Part shown: positions 14,601-24,650 of the stretch, piece by piece
Layout of the letters: every line of letters starts with the position of its first letter
How positions within the stretch are numbered: the stretch's first letter is position 1
Assembly: GCA_013398955.1 (NCBI GenBank)
Contig: VWPU01003192.1
Span: 248,001-312,000 of the forward strand
Direction of reading: 5' to 3'
Origin: Callaeas wilsoni
Lineage: Eukaryota; Chordata; Aves; Passeriformes; Callaeidae
Length of the DNA stretch: 64,000 nt
Notes under the pieces: generated by a model
Told to the model about the DNA's origin: nothing
The model's database searches: none
The model's input: only the letters and a program-made list of their open reading frames with translations
Program-made: the position numbers and the translations under genes

Positions 14601-14912
14601 TCTTCTTGAACAAGAGTTTCACACATCTGTGAAAGTCATTATAAAAAACTTCCTTCACCTGACTTATAGGTGACCATGTAGCTCTTCTGCATGTACAGGT
14701 AGGATCTTCTCTGCTCACTTTTCACCTCTTCATTTTTTTGTGTGTGTGACGGAATTGCTTCAACAGCAAGTGGATAGGCATCTGCCACACCTGGCTAATT
14801 TATTATCTAGTTTATAAGCTAGGCCATTCATTCCTTTATCAGGGTCACAACAGAGGAGAGAACTGAACGCCAGTTGCCAGTCTTCAAGGTGAGAGCTTTC
14901 AGCCTGAAGTAT
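5651..14912. other. Long AT-rich stretch without a recognisable gene
   Basis: Nine kilobases in which I recognise no gene or transposable element. GC is locally higher near 6480-6560, 10740-11120 and 11900-12850, but open frames there (up to 119 codons) show no domain. A CTCF-like motif at 8874-8885 is listed separately. Around 13300-13920 the sequence is very AT-rich. Conserved non-coding elements could be hidden here but cannot be seen without an alignment. Confidence 0.45.
8874..8885 (+). promoter_or_regulatory. CTCF-core-like motif
   Basis: CCAGCAGAGGGC matches the 12-base core of the vertebrate CTCF consensus (CCASYAGRKGGC) at every position; the next two bases do not fit the extended consensus. 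CTCF is a zinc-finger protein that organises chromatin loops. A single core match is weak evidence, because such matches also occur by chance and in old repeats. Confidence 0.3.
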
Positions 14913-15590
14913 ATCACAGAATCATAAATATCCTGACTTGGAAGACTCCCGCAGGGATCATTGAAGTCCACCTCCCTGCTCCGCACAGGACAGGCCCAAG
15001 AATCACACCATGTGCCCAAGTGCATTATCTAAACCCTTCTTGAACACTTTCAGGCTTGATGCTGTGACCACTTCCTTGGGGAGCCTGTTCCAACACTCAA
15101 CCAACCGTCTGGGTGAAGAGCCTTTTCCTAATATCTAGTCTAAACCTCTCCTGACTCAGCTTTGTGCCATTCTTTCTGGTCTTGTCACTGGTCACCAGAT
15201 AGAAGAGATCAGTGTCTGCCCCTCCCCTTCACAAGGAAGTTGCAGACCACAATGAGGTCTCCCCTCAGCCTCCTCTGCTCCAGGCTGAACAGATCAAGCA
15301 ACCTCAGCCACTCCTCATGTGGCTTCCCCTCAAGGCCTTCACTGTCCTCACTGCCCACCTTTAGGTCGGTTCTAACAGTTTTATATCTTTTTTAATATTG
15401 TGGCTCCCAAAACTGCCCCCAGCACTTGAGGTGTGGCTACCCCAGTGCAGAGCAGAGCAGCACAATCCCCTCCCTTGCCTGGCTGGCGATGCTGTGCCTG
15501 ATGCCCCCCAGAACAGGGTTGGCCCTCCTGGCTGCCAGGGTACTGCTGACTCATGTTCAACTTGCCAAAGACCAGGATCCCCACACATCG
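14913..15590 (-). mobile_element. CR1 LINE, 5'-truncated copy
   Basis: Read on the minus strand this is the 3' part of a chicken-repeat-1 (CR1) non-LTR retrotransposon. It includes the 3'-UTR block with 'aggaaaaggctcttcacc' and 'ggaacaggctccccaagg', and ends in ATGATTCTGTGAT at 14913, the degenerate CR1 tail. The upstream part (about 15400-15590) is nearly the same as 48365-48560 read in reverse, so both copies are of related, relatively young subfamilies. It lacks most of ORF2, as is usual for CR1, and includes no intact reading frame. The 93-codon and smaller open frames within it are not genes. Confidence 0.93.
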
Positions 15591-15606
15591 TGTATATATA
15601 TATATA

Positions 15607-15643
<37 letters not shown>
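15591..15643 (+). repeat. (TA)n(TG)n compound microsatellite
   Basis: A run of TA dinucleotides with one or two TG interruptions is followed by about 15 TG units. It lies exactly at the 5' truncation edge of the CR1 copy. It is likely to vary in length between individuals. Confidence 0.95.
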
Positions 15644-15646
<3 letters not shown>

Positions 15647-18624
15647 GTGAGAAGAATAACCTCTTTTAAGGAGAACTAGTGAGTACTCCACATTGTGTAG
15701 ACAGTCAGCTCCAGATAGTGGCAACTGGTGCTTTCAGAGACCATCTACAGCATCAAGCTCGTCGCAGGTGGGGAGTTGGTAGGCACAAGGCCCAGCAGCT
15801 TGCAGAGTTTTTTGATGTCTTTGAGGATCTGATGAACGTGAGCCCCTGATAATTACTATTTGGACTTAAATCCAAGATAAAGTTTAGAACCAAGCTGAAG
15901 CAATTATTACCTTTTCCAGATGTTGTGAATGTTCTGATTGATGATATAAATGCCATTAACAATAAGAGGGTTTGGTTTGAGTGGGTTTTTTTAGATAGCA
16001 GTGGCAGTTGTACACAATGAATTATTTGAGTCATTATTTTAACTTTGACATTGTCATTAACTGTAGCTATAAAAAATGCATTTTACCTCTTTTAGACCTA
16101 ATCTTGCTTTCATTTAAGTTAATGGCTAAATTGCTATTGACTGTGGTAGAAAGAGCTCTATGCCTCTATATATTAAACTGCTGTAATGTAATTGCTTCAC
16201 TGTATGGATCAGTGTTTGTAATACAGGATTTAAGTTAATAATCCTTTTTATATTGCTATATATGTGAAAGGCAAACTTACAATACAGAAATAATATGGTC
16301 AGTGTTGTCAATATGAAAGATTAAATCATACAACTTGCATTTTCTATAATAAACGTGCAGATTCTAATTAGAACTAAAGTGAGCACTGCTTATGGATTTA
16401 TCTTAACTCATAAGGATTATCTTCTGCTTTATAATATGAATGCAGGCTTTATAAATTGAAAAGAAATAATGAACTTCCAGGTTGATTGAAGTTGTCAGAG
16501 TAACTGGGGCAAGTTACAGCTTGAAGCCCATTGGCGAAGCAGGTTTTAAAAATATATCCTTGCTTGTCTTAACTCACATTCTGCCTCATTTGATAGGCTC
16601 AGGGCTTCACCTCTGTGAAAGAAAAGATGTGGTACATCATGTTTTGAAGAACATAAGCAGATTTGGTAGAAGTCTGGCAGTAAGGACCTACTTTCATGAA
16701 AATGGAAATTTAAGACTGCATAGATTTCACTCCTGTCTCTCAAGCAATCATCTTGGACCATCTTTCTTGGAAAAAAAGGACTAATTTCAAGTAAGTTCAT
16801 TGTTCACACTTTGGATTCTGACTTTCCTTGAATCAATAAATACTTCCGAATTTGTAACAAGCATGCGATGTATTTGGCAATGTTGCACAAGGCCTTTGCA
16901 AAGGGGCAAATCAGTATTATTTTTGTTGTCAGCTCAAGCAGATATTTGTTATCACAAACCTGAAGTAATTTATTATCGAGGTCATAGGGCATTAATAGAT
17001 CAAGTGTCTGGTAATAGGGACAATATTTCTCTGTTTAGTTTGCTACATAAGTAAATATGCTGTCGAGTAGATAATGTGGAAAGAGACTATAATTTAGTCA
17101 ACATAAAAAACCTAAAACACACTGGAGATAGGTATGTAGAGACTTCCACAGATAAAACTAACATTTCATGAGAAGGAACTAGTTCTGGTTTATGCTGCCA
17201 CTGCCAAAATAGAAGACAGCCACAGAACACTAAACAGCTCATTAATACTATTACCATGGGCAAAGATTTACCAGCAAAAACACTCTAGCATGTACTTACC
17301 AGGGGACTATTCAGAAACTATTGCTCCCACCCTTCTTCTGTAGCATAGTCACAACTTGCATGTTCAATCAGTGCTGCACGTTCCCTTGCGTCCTGCACTG
17401 AAGAAGCAACCATGAAGAAAAATTTGGCTGTACTTGTGAAATGAATGACCTCCTCCTCTTGCCCCTCATGGCCCACAGTGGCCATGAGATCATGCAAGGA
17501 TGAGGTTTCTGGATCTGCAGATAATGCTACCGGTATACCTGAGCTTGATGGTGCTGGTTTCTGTGAACATCCTTCTTACAAGTGAAACACATCTCTAATG
17601 CTCTCTGGCTTGCATATGTCTTTAAGTAGTTATCCAGTCAAAAACTGTAAGGTAGGGCCACAGAACCAGTCTTTATTAGAAGTGTGTATGTACAGTTGCA
17701 AAACATAAGCCCCTGAGAAGTGACCAACTCTTCTCCCTTTAAAATAAAAACAAAGAATTGTATTCTCATTAGTTGAAGAACTCTCACAGCAGAGCTGGGT
17801 ATGCCTCCCTTTCACTTTCTCCTGCCCTCACAAAGCTGCAGACTGACAATCAGCAAATGTCCTAAGACATTAGACACTCTTCAGGTTTACGGGTGGGATA
17901 GGGTGAATAGCTTTTGAGCAAACATTTGCTTCCACAAAGAGCTCACTAAGTGTTACTAATGTATAAAGAGACAATAAGTGTCCTCTGCCTTGCCCAGCTC
18001 TTTCTGAAAGAAAGCCTGTCCATACCCACTTTCAGCTGGTGTTAGACTGTAAATCCTGCGAGGAGAGGAATATGAGTGCTCTTTATGCACTTCTCCTGTC
18101 TCAAGAACAGTAGACCAAAGGCAGAGCTCTGCTTGGAAAACTCTGCTCTGTCTCCTGGCTTAGGCAAGTCTCTTCTCATATCCCAGATCGACATGCTTAT
18201 TCCAGCAAGAGCCTACAGGCTCGCTGTATTTCAAAGGTGGAGTTGGGGCTCAAATGTTTCATGCTCCAAGCGAAACTGTCAGGATGCAAACCTGCACTCA
18301 GACACCCCATTTAATCAATCTCCAGGAACTGACAGAGCAGAAAACAGAAATGTCTCCTGCCTCCCGGTGCCTGGACTGACCCACACCATACTGTTACATT
18401 AAACTTCCTTCCTGCATGTGGATCATAATCTACTAGTCTTTGGAGTTCTTGCATTGGCTAAACTAGCTATATGGATATGAATCAGGAGTTTAGGGCAGGA
18501 TTATAAAAACAGTTTTCTAATTCTAGTTAGTTCTGCTCAGTTTTATAGGATTTTGTAAACTTTTGCTTTTCTTTCTTCCTGGTCAGTTAAATTCCCCATG
18601 TGAATAAATCATTTCAAAGAAGCA
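15644..18624. other. AT-rich DNA without a recognisable gene
   Basis: No coding or repeat signal recognised. Open frames of up to 108 codons (18076-18402 plus; 16482-16784 plus) have no recognisable domain and overlap antisense frames. The segment 16020-16470 is very AT-rich. Confidence 0.45.
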
Positions 18625-18992
18625 CAGTATCATAGAAAGGTTCTCTCAAAAGGGATTTTTGGAGGTCAACCAGTCCAACTTTTTGTTACACAGCAGAAGT
18701 GATTTCAAAGTCTGATTAGGGTTGCTCAGGGCCTTTATCTGTCAAACTTTAAAATCTCCGGTGAGTTTCCACAAACTTTCTTGGCTTCAAGACTTAAACA
18801 CTTTTTCTGCATAGAAAAAGGTTTTTAATATCCAGTCCAAATTTCCCTGGGTGCAACTTGTTATTCTATTTCTGTTTGTGCCTCTGAGGGGTTTGGCTTC
18901 CCTTCTCTGTAATTCCTCCTTAGGCAGTGGAATGTAGTTAGCACTCCACTTGACTTCCTCTCCTTCAACTCTAGCTCCCTTTCCACACATCA
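18625..18992 (-). mobile_element. Old CR1 LINE, 3' part (split by LTR)
   Basis: Read on the minus strand this follows the older CR1 3' region: 'cctaaggaggaattacagagaaggg', 'ggatattaaaaacctttttc', 'aaggccctgagcaaccctaatc', 'gttggactggttgacctccaaa', and it finishes with 'tttctatgatact', the CR1 tail, at 18625. It is much more diverged than the copies at 14913 and 48012. The 5' continuation is at 19449-19900, beyond the inserted LTR. Confidence 0.85.
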
Positions 18993-19448
18993 TCATGCCT
19001 TGGAGAGGCTGACCTGGAACAGAGGCTGGACAGAGTGAAAGGATAAAGGGAAGGGATTTATTGAAAGGCTTTCACAGGGTGCACCTTGGGCAGTGCAGGA
19101 GTCTCACAGAGACTACACCCAGGATGGACACAGTCACACGTTTTTCGGACAGATACAAGTTTTGTCCATTTGCATATCAGAGGTTCATTGTCCAGTTACG
19201 GCTTCAGGCAGCGCAGTCCCATTCTCTTAGTCTGCTCCCCACCAACTCACTTTTGTTTCCATTTCTCGGGGCCTGAGACAGTGAGGTGTCCTTGATTCTC
19301 AGGCCTAGAGAGGAATTGTTGTGTCTGACCAAAATGGGAAAAGCAGTAGCTAACACTCTATATAACACTCTAATTCTTTAGAATTATACACTAAATTGCA
19401 GGATTACAAATACATGAAAAATGCAAAAGCTAAAATCCTAAGGCATCG
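18993..19448 (-). mobile_element. Solo LTR-like element, copy 1, inside CR1
   Basis: About 450 bases closely related to 48640-49090 in the opposite orientation. On the minus strand it runs from GATGCCTTAGGATTTTAGC to CTCTCCAAGGCAT. A polyadenylation signal (AATAAA, seen as TTTATT at 19057-19062) lies about 65 bases from its 3' end, as expected for an LTR. The copy-2 ends suggest termini TGATGCCTT...AAGGCATCA; here the outer bases have changed. Flanking ATCA (18989-18992) and GTCA (19449-19452) may be a 4-base target duplication with one mismatch. No internal retroviral sequence is attached, so it is a solo LTR. The family name is not known to me. Confidence 0.82.
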
Positions 19449-19900
19449 GTCATGTGCCCCAGCTGCCAAGCAACTTGGTGGTCCTCTGGTCCAGCTTGTC
19501 CATGTCTCTCTTGAACTGGGTGTCCCTGAAATGAGTGCAGTATTTCCTGTGAAGCCCCTCCAATACCATGGGAATAATTATTTTTCCCAGCTCGCTGGCT
19601 ACGCCTGGGCTATAGCAGCCTAACAAGAGGTTCACTTGCACTGCTGCAAGGGTGCATTGCTGACTCGGGTGCAATTTGCCATCATCAAAGGCCTCAAGTC
19701 ATTTTCTGCAGAGCTGCCTTTTTGCCAGTCCCAGGCCTATGTTACAGCACAGGATTACTCCATCTCGGGGAAGGACTTTGTATCTGCTGTTGAACTTAAG
19801 AATTCTCCTGGCAAAAAATTTCTCCTGCTTGTGGAGCCTTGCGTGAGAATGTGAGCGATGACTTTCAGTGCATTGATGCCTCACCCTAATTTAGCTCTAG
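19449..19900 (-). mobile_element. Old CR1 LINE, 5' part (split by LTR)
   Basis: On the minus strand, 'ttcaagagagacatggacaa' and 'gctggaccagagg' match the CR1 segment 'tacaagaaagacatggagctgctggagagagtccagagg', preceded by 'gaggggcttcacagg' (CR1: gtgaggcttcacctt). This is the late ORF2 / pre-3'-UTR zone. It joins directly with 18625-18992 once the LTR is removed. The 5' limit near 19900 is approximate. Open frames over it (75 and 74 codons) are decayed repeat sequence. Confidence 0.72.
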
Positions 19901-22900
19901 GTATGAGCTTCCTGGTGGCGTTGATCCGTTAGAGTGGTGATGAAAATCATTCAGGGCATGTTAAATGTTGTCAACCCCAGTACCACCAGTTCATTTCACT
20001 TAGACTTCCGTATACGTCAACAAAATGCAACAAAATATGAATTTCTTTGGGCTCTTTTTTCTTTGATTTGGTGGTGGTTGTTGTTGTTTTATTGTTACAC
20101 TTCCAGCAGGAAATCCATGGAAGTGTTTCCACCATCTTTATGATTTATAAAATCTTTATGATTTATAAGCAAACTTACTTCTGCATTGCATTCAACCAGA
20201 ATACCTGTTTATCAGAAACATAGTAGTAATAGTAGCAGTGCTAATGCTACTAAATTCTGTATATGCCTTAAACCAACATATGCCTATGTACATTCTGGTA
20301 CTTTCCAAGAAAATAAGCATGAAAGTTCCCTCCTGACTAAAATGGAAGATGAGGTATTTGTGGAAAAAAGCAATTCAGTAGAGGCAGCTAAAATCTGACA
20401 ACTCTTGTCCAACTGCCTCATCTATTGAGATTGCAGCAGTAAGGTCAGTTGTATATTGCATTTTTTATATATTCCTAATTCATTCTGCAAGCACACACAC
20501 ATATGCATGTACCCACACATGCATGTGCCTGTGTGCTCACTTCTCTCATTCTCTCCCTCTGTATTTTCTGTTTCTTGTAACTGTCTTTAAATATGCTGAA
20601 TTGCAAAACTTATTCTTTTACTCTTTAGTGCAAAACTACTTTTTATTTAGTCTTACTAGTGTATTCAAAACTTTCAGATTTGGATACAGAGGGGTTTTAA
20701 ATTTAGTTGATTTTTTTCCGTTTTTTTTGTTTGTTAAGAGGGAAAAAATTTCTTAGAAGCTATCATTTTCAGCTTTTAACTACATAATAATAATAATAAG
20801 GTTTACTTTTTAAAAATCAAAAGCCTAAAGCTTTCTTCTGATTTTACATAAAATAAGCTTTCTCGTTTCTTTTCCTTCACAAAGTATAATTGAAGAACTC
20901 CAAAAGGAAGCTCAGCTGATATTGTTCCTGTTTTCAGTCTCCCTCATTCAAAACCATTTATATCTAAAGACTTCAGCATTTTTATCACCCACATTTCAGA
21001 AACTCTTACTGCCGTCTCTAGAGGTTGTCCCCATTCCTACTGAGTTAAAAGGTATTAGAAATCAAATACCATTAGCAACAATGCTCCTTTGCCGAACACT
21101 CTGGATGGCTGAGGAGGAGGATGAATCGGCTCTCAGCCATGTCTGCAGATACCCAAAAGAATAACAGAATTGGTCAGTGTAGGCTGCGTGATTTCTGCAC
21201 TAATCGTACTGAGTGTACCAGGTCAGTATGCAAGGCTTTATTTCCCCTTTTTTTCCACTCTGTGCACATAAATGAGTTAAGGGTTTTTTTGTTTGCTTGC
21301 GTCCAGAACCAAGTTCAAGATCTTTGCTAAATTGGTTAAGTCCGCAAGATTTGTAGGCAAATATTTCTAATAATTGCTCTGGAGTACTGGTTGCTGACTA
21401 TAACCGTCTTGAAGCTCCTCAGCAGCTGCCTCTCCCCAGTGGACATGGATTCCTGCTCATTCCTAATGCAGGAACGTGGCTTTGGCAACACTGAGAGAAC
21501 AAACTTCCCCCTCCTCCTCCTCTCCCTTCATTTATGGGAACCTCACAATGTGGTATTTAAAAGCTGAGTGACACTTGCTTAACCCCAGTGAACTGATTTT
21601 TGTAATGGTTTTATCTTCCTGATCACTTTTGCAGTGGAAAAGACTGATGCTATTTTAGACTGAAAGATGAGACTTTCCAGTGTACCTTCAAGCTGAGTGT
21701 GGGCAGTGCAGGACAGAGGGTTTAGGGGCATCAGGAATGCTAGCAGGAAAAAGGTGGCATGCAGCAACAAGTTTTTATAACCTCCAAAATCCTACCTTCT
21801 TTTCTAATTGCTCTCAGTTTGCTGAGAATGGGAAAACATTCCTGCTGTTCTAGTAAACACATTTCAGCCAAATCGTAAGGACATCATCAGGTAAAAATAC
21901 TCCTAATTAAAAGTTAAATAAATTATGCCACTATCCTCTAGTCACAGCAAAGGCTGCACATTAAAAAACACACTCCAAACCAGCGAAGAACCTCCCTCCC
22001 CCCCTCCAACAAACCAGCGGTGTCCAAGCAAGTTTACTGTTACAGATGCTGTAGATACATGTGTTACTGCTCCATTTGACTTACACGTGGGACTGCAGCA
22101 AATTGAAAGGAAAATCGCATCAGGTTACGCCAAGTCAACCAGAGAAATGTATTGTGTCTCCTTAAATGCATCCCTTCTCCCCGTTTCATCCCAACAGTGC
22201 CACAGCTGTGCTCATGCTGCTGGCAGTGCTATGTATGTGTTAGGCTTCGACTTCTCAGAAGTGAGTTACCTTGGAAGAGCTGCCCTCAGAAATGTTGATC
22301 TGTTGCTAAACACCCAGCCCCTCCAGGGCACTTCTAAGTGATTGCCCTGAAGGTGGGAGACCCAAACTTCAACAAATTCTTCCGGAAATTCAGGGCAACT
22401 ACAGCACTGTCAAACAAGAGAGATTTAGCCAATTTAAAAGTATGAACTTGCCATATGTTTTGTGAGTATATAAAGTAGCATTATTAGCACTAATAAAACT
22501 GTCATGGTTGCAACATATGTGATTATTTGCTAAATGTGGTACTCATTTATGTACATTCTGGAGAGGGGTGGGAGTGTTTACAAAAGGATTCATGTATTAC
22601 CAGCAGTGACAACTACACTGAAAATTGTCTATTATCAGATACAGGTTTTCATTTGCTTTTAAACTTTTTTATCTTTTCATGGGTTTTTTACGCCTGAAGC
22701 TTGATTTTAGGAGTTAGAGGGAGCAAATGTTTCTGTTACTGAACTCAGCTATTGAAAAGAGACATTTCTTTGCCCTAATCAAAATATATTTTTGAACAAG
22801 TTAACCTGTTCAGAAAATAGTAATTCTATGGTGTATTCAAGGTTCAGACCAACCAACATATAAAGCTATGAAACGAAGGTTTGGATAAGCAAGATGCAGT

Positions 22901-24115
22901 AAATATTTATCCACTGTGTGGTCTTCCTCCAGTTGCATTCACTGAGACACGGAACCAAAGGGAAGTGAGGGAATGTGTTTGCTAACAATCTTTGGCAGGA
23001 CAGAGGAGAGTTTTGCTGAACAGCAGTTTGCTCAGAGACTGTCAGGTAACAGAAAAGGTGGTGCATTGCCCCCCATAAGCCATGAATATACACTAGCCAA
23101 CCATCAACATTGCAACAACAACCAATAAGAGGCATAAAAAGGAGCTGGGTGTTTAATAAATTCTCCAGTGCTTTCAGACACACATGAAGAATCCCAAGTC
23201 CTTGAAATATCTTGGTCAATGACATATCGAACAATCACTGTTTCATTTTACTCTCCAGCTTCCAGGAGGGAACTGAAAATTATATATTCTCTAAAATGTG
23301 CTGTCCTTTGCTATTGGTCTCTTGCATTTTTCAGTGCTTTCTCTCTTATGTTCCTTCCAGTGTGTTGCTTGCCTAACAGCATTTCAGACTTCAGAACTCA
23401 GTTGAAATATGACCCATGAAATGCCAGCATTTTCTGTAATGACCTAAATGTTGTGCGTCCTTTCGTTTCTTTCTGATTGCAAGAGGTTAAGTTGTAATCA
23501 AATAACTACGCCTTCACAACATCTCCAGGCAGTTCCTTTTGTTTCCTCAGAGCTTGCACTGCAGTCAGAAGAATCTACTCAAATCTTTTCTTAGCCCCAT
23601 TAACTGGTGAGTGATAAAGAGCTATGCTCTGAAATATAATTTCTTACTTCATGAATGCTAAGCTCTTTCAGAAACAGATGGAGGTCAGCTCTCTGGGAGA
23701 AAAAAAAAAAACAGCAATTTTGTGATGCTCAATATAACAATTCTTGGAGGAAGCCTCCTTTCATATTTAAAATCATTTGCTATTTAAACAAGCTGGTACA
23801 TTTAGCACCACCCAGACGATGACGAACCACTTCTCTGGAGGTTCTGACTGCTTCTCAGACTGCCTGCTCCCTAAGCACACATATCAGAGTCCTTGGAAAA
23901 AATCTGTTAATATAATTTTACCTCTTTGGCAGAAAAAATGCTAATCCAGTCCTACGAGCTCTATTTAAGTTTTTCTTCAGCTATGATATTGTTGATTTAA
24001 AAGGTACTGGATTTTGAATCTCCTAAGAAATCACACTGGATGGAGCATGAAATCGGGAAATCCAAGGATTTAAAGAAATTGGTTATATAAAATTCACTTT
24101 GTTTTTTTTCTACAG
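19901..24115. other. AT-rich DNA without a recognisable gene
   Basis: No gene recognised. A 138-codon plus-strand open frame (21925-22341) starts with an ATG but has no domain, no signal peptide and no neighbouring exon support. Short simple repeats are present: (TAA)n near 20786-20798 and imperfect CA/TG near 20500-20540. Confidence 0.4.
20134..20168 (+). repeat. 17-bp tandem duplication
   Basis: ATCTTTATGATTTATAA occurs twice (20134-20150 and 20152-20168), separated by one base. It is a simple local duplication, probably from replication slippage. Confidence 0.9.
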
Positions 24116-24175
24116 GATGTTAGCCTTCTGATCAGCTGACATGAGCAAAAAAGCAGCCCAATAATACTGTGAAAG
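24116..24175 (+). other. Candidate non-coding exon (splice context only)
   Basis: A T-rich tract ends in TTTTTTTTCTACAG, a strong 3' splice site, directly before 24116. AAAG|GTAAAA follows 24175, a good 5' splice site. All three frames contain stops in the 60 bases between, so if real it would be an untranslated or long non-coding RNA exon. It lies 305 bases before a second candidate exon on the same strand. Strong splice-site pairs also arise by chance, so this is weak. Confidence 0.2.
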
Positions 24176-24480
24176 GTAAAACTGAGTTCAAGTGGTAATG
24201 CTGCATTTTCTACACTTGGCACCCATTACTGTCCATAATACACATGTTTGCAATGTTTTCTGATTTAATTTACCCTGATATAAACTCAAAGGATTTATCC
24301 TGCTGTTGATTTCCCCCCTGTAACAACAAGGATTATTATCACAAAATGATGGACTGCAATGTTTCTGATTATGCTAATAATAAACCCGAAAGAAATCCTT
24401 CAATCTTACATGGCCATAAGGAGCAGAACAAATTTTCTTGCATGCATGTTAAACAGCAGTTTATTCCCTTTCTTTTCCAG

Positions 24481-24562
24481 ACAGGTTTAAAAGATAAGCT
24501 GATACAAGAAAATGACAGCTGAATCTGTAAAGGCTCTCTCTCCATTATCCATGTCTGCCAAG
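24481..24562 (+). other. Candidate 5' coding exon (unrecognised)
   Basis: The tract TTTATTCCCTTTCTTTTCCAG precedes 24481 and AAG|GTACTC follows 24562. Inside, an ATG at 24512 has A at -3 and is preceded by in-frame stops (TAA, TGA), so it would define a start. It opens MTAESVKALSPLSMSAK, 17 codons, ending in phase 0 at the donor. I do not recognise the peptide, and I cannot identify a downstream exon. It could be a first coding exon of an alternative transcript, part of a non-coding RNA, or chance. Confidence 0.22.
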
Positions 24563-24616
24563 GTACTCATCTAGTGTAGCAGTAGGTACTTTGGATGTAT
24601 TGCTATGTCCTTAATA

Positions 24617-24650
24617 TTGTTGGTTTTCACTACTTGTTGGTTTTCATTAC
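24617..24650 (+). repeat. 17-bp tandem duplication
   Basis: TTGTTGGTTTTCACTAC is followed immediately by TTGTTGGTTTTCATTAC, differing by one base. It is a slippage-type duplication. Confidence 0.88.

Noticed and set aside
15361..15679. Open frames of 67-93 codons on both strands, one running into Cys-Val repeats
   Set aside because: They are CR1 sequence and the adjacent (TG)n microsatellite.
21925..22341. 138-codon plus-strand frame starting MPLSSSHSKG
   Set aside because: No recognisable domain, low-complexity start, no splice or promoter support; its length is within reach of chance for this window.
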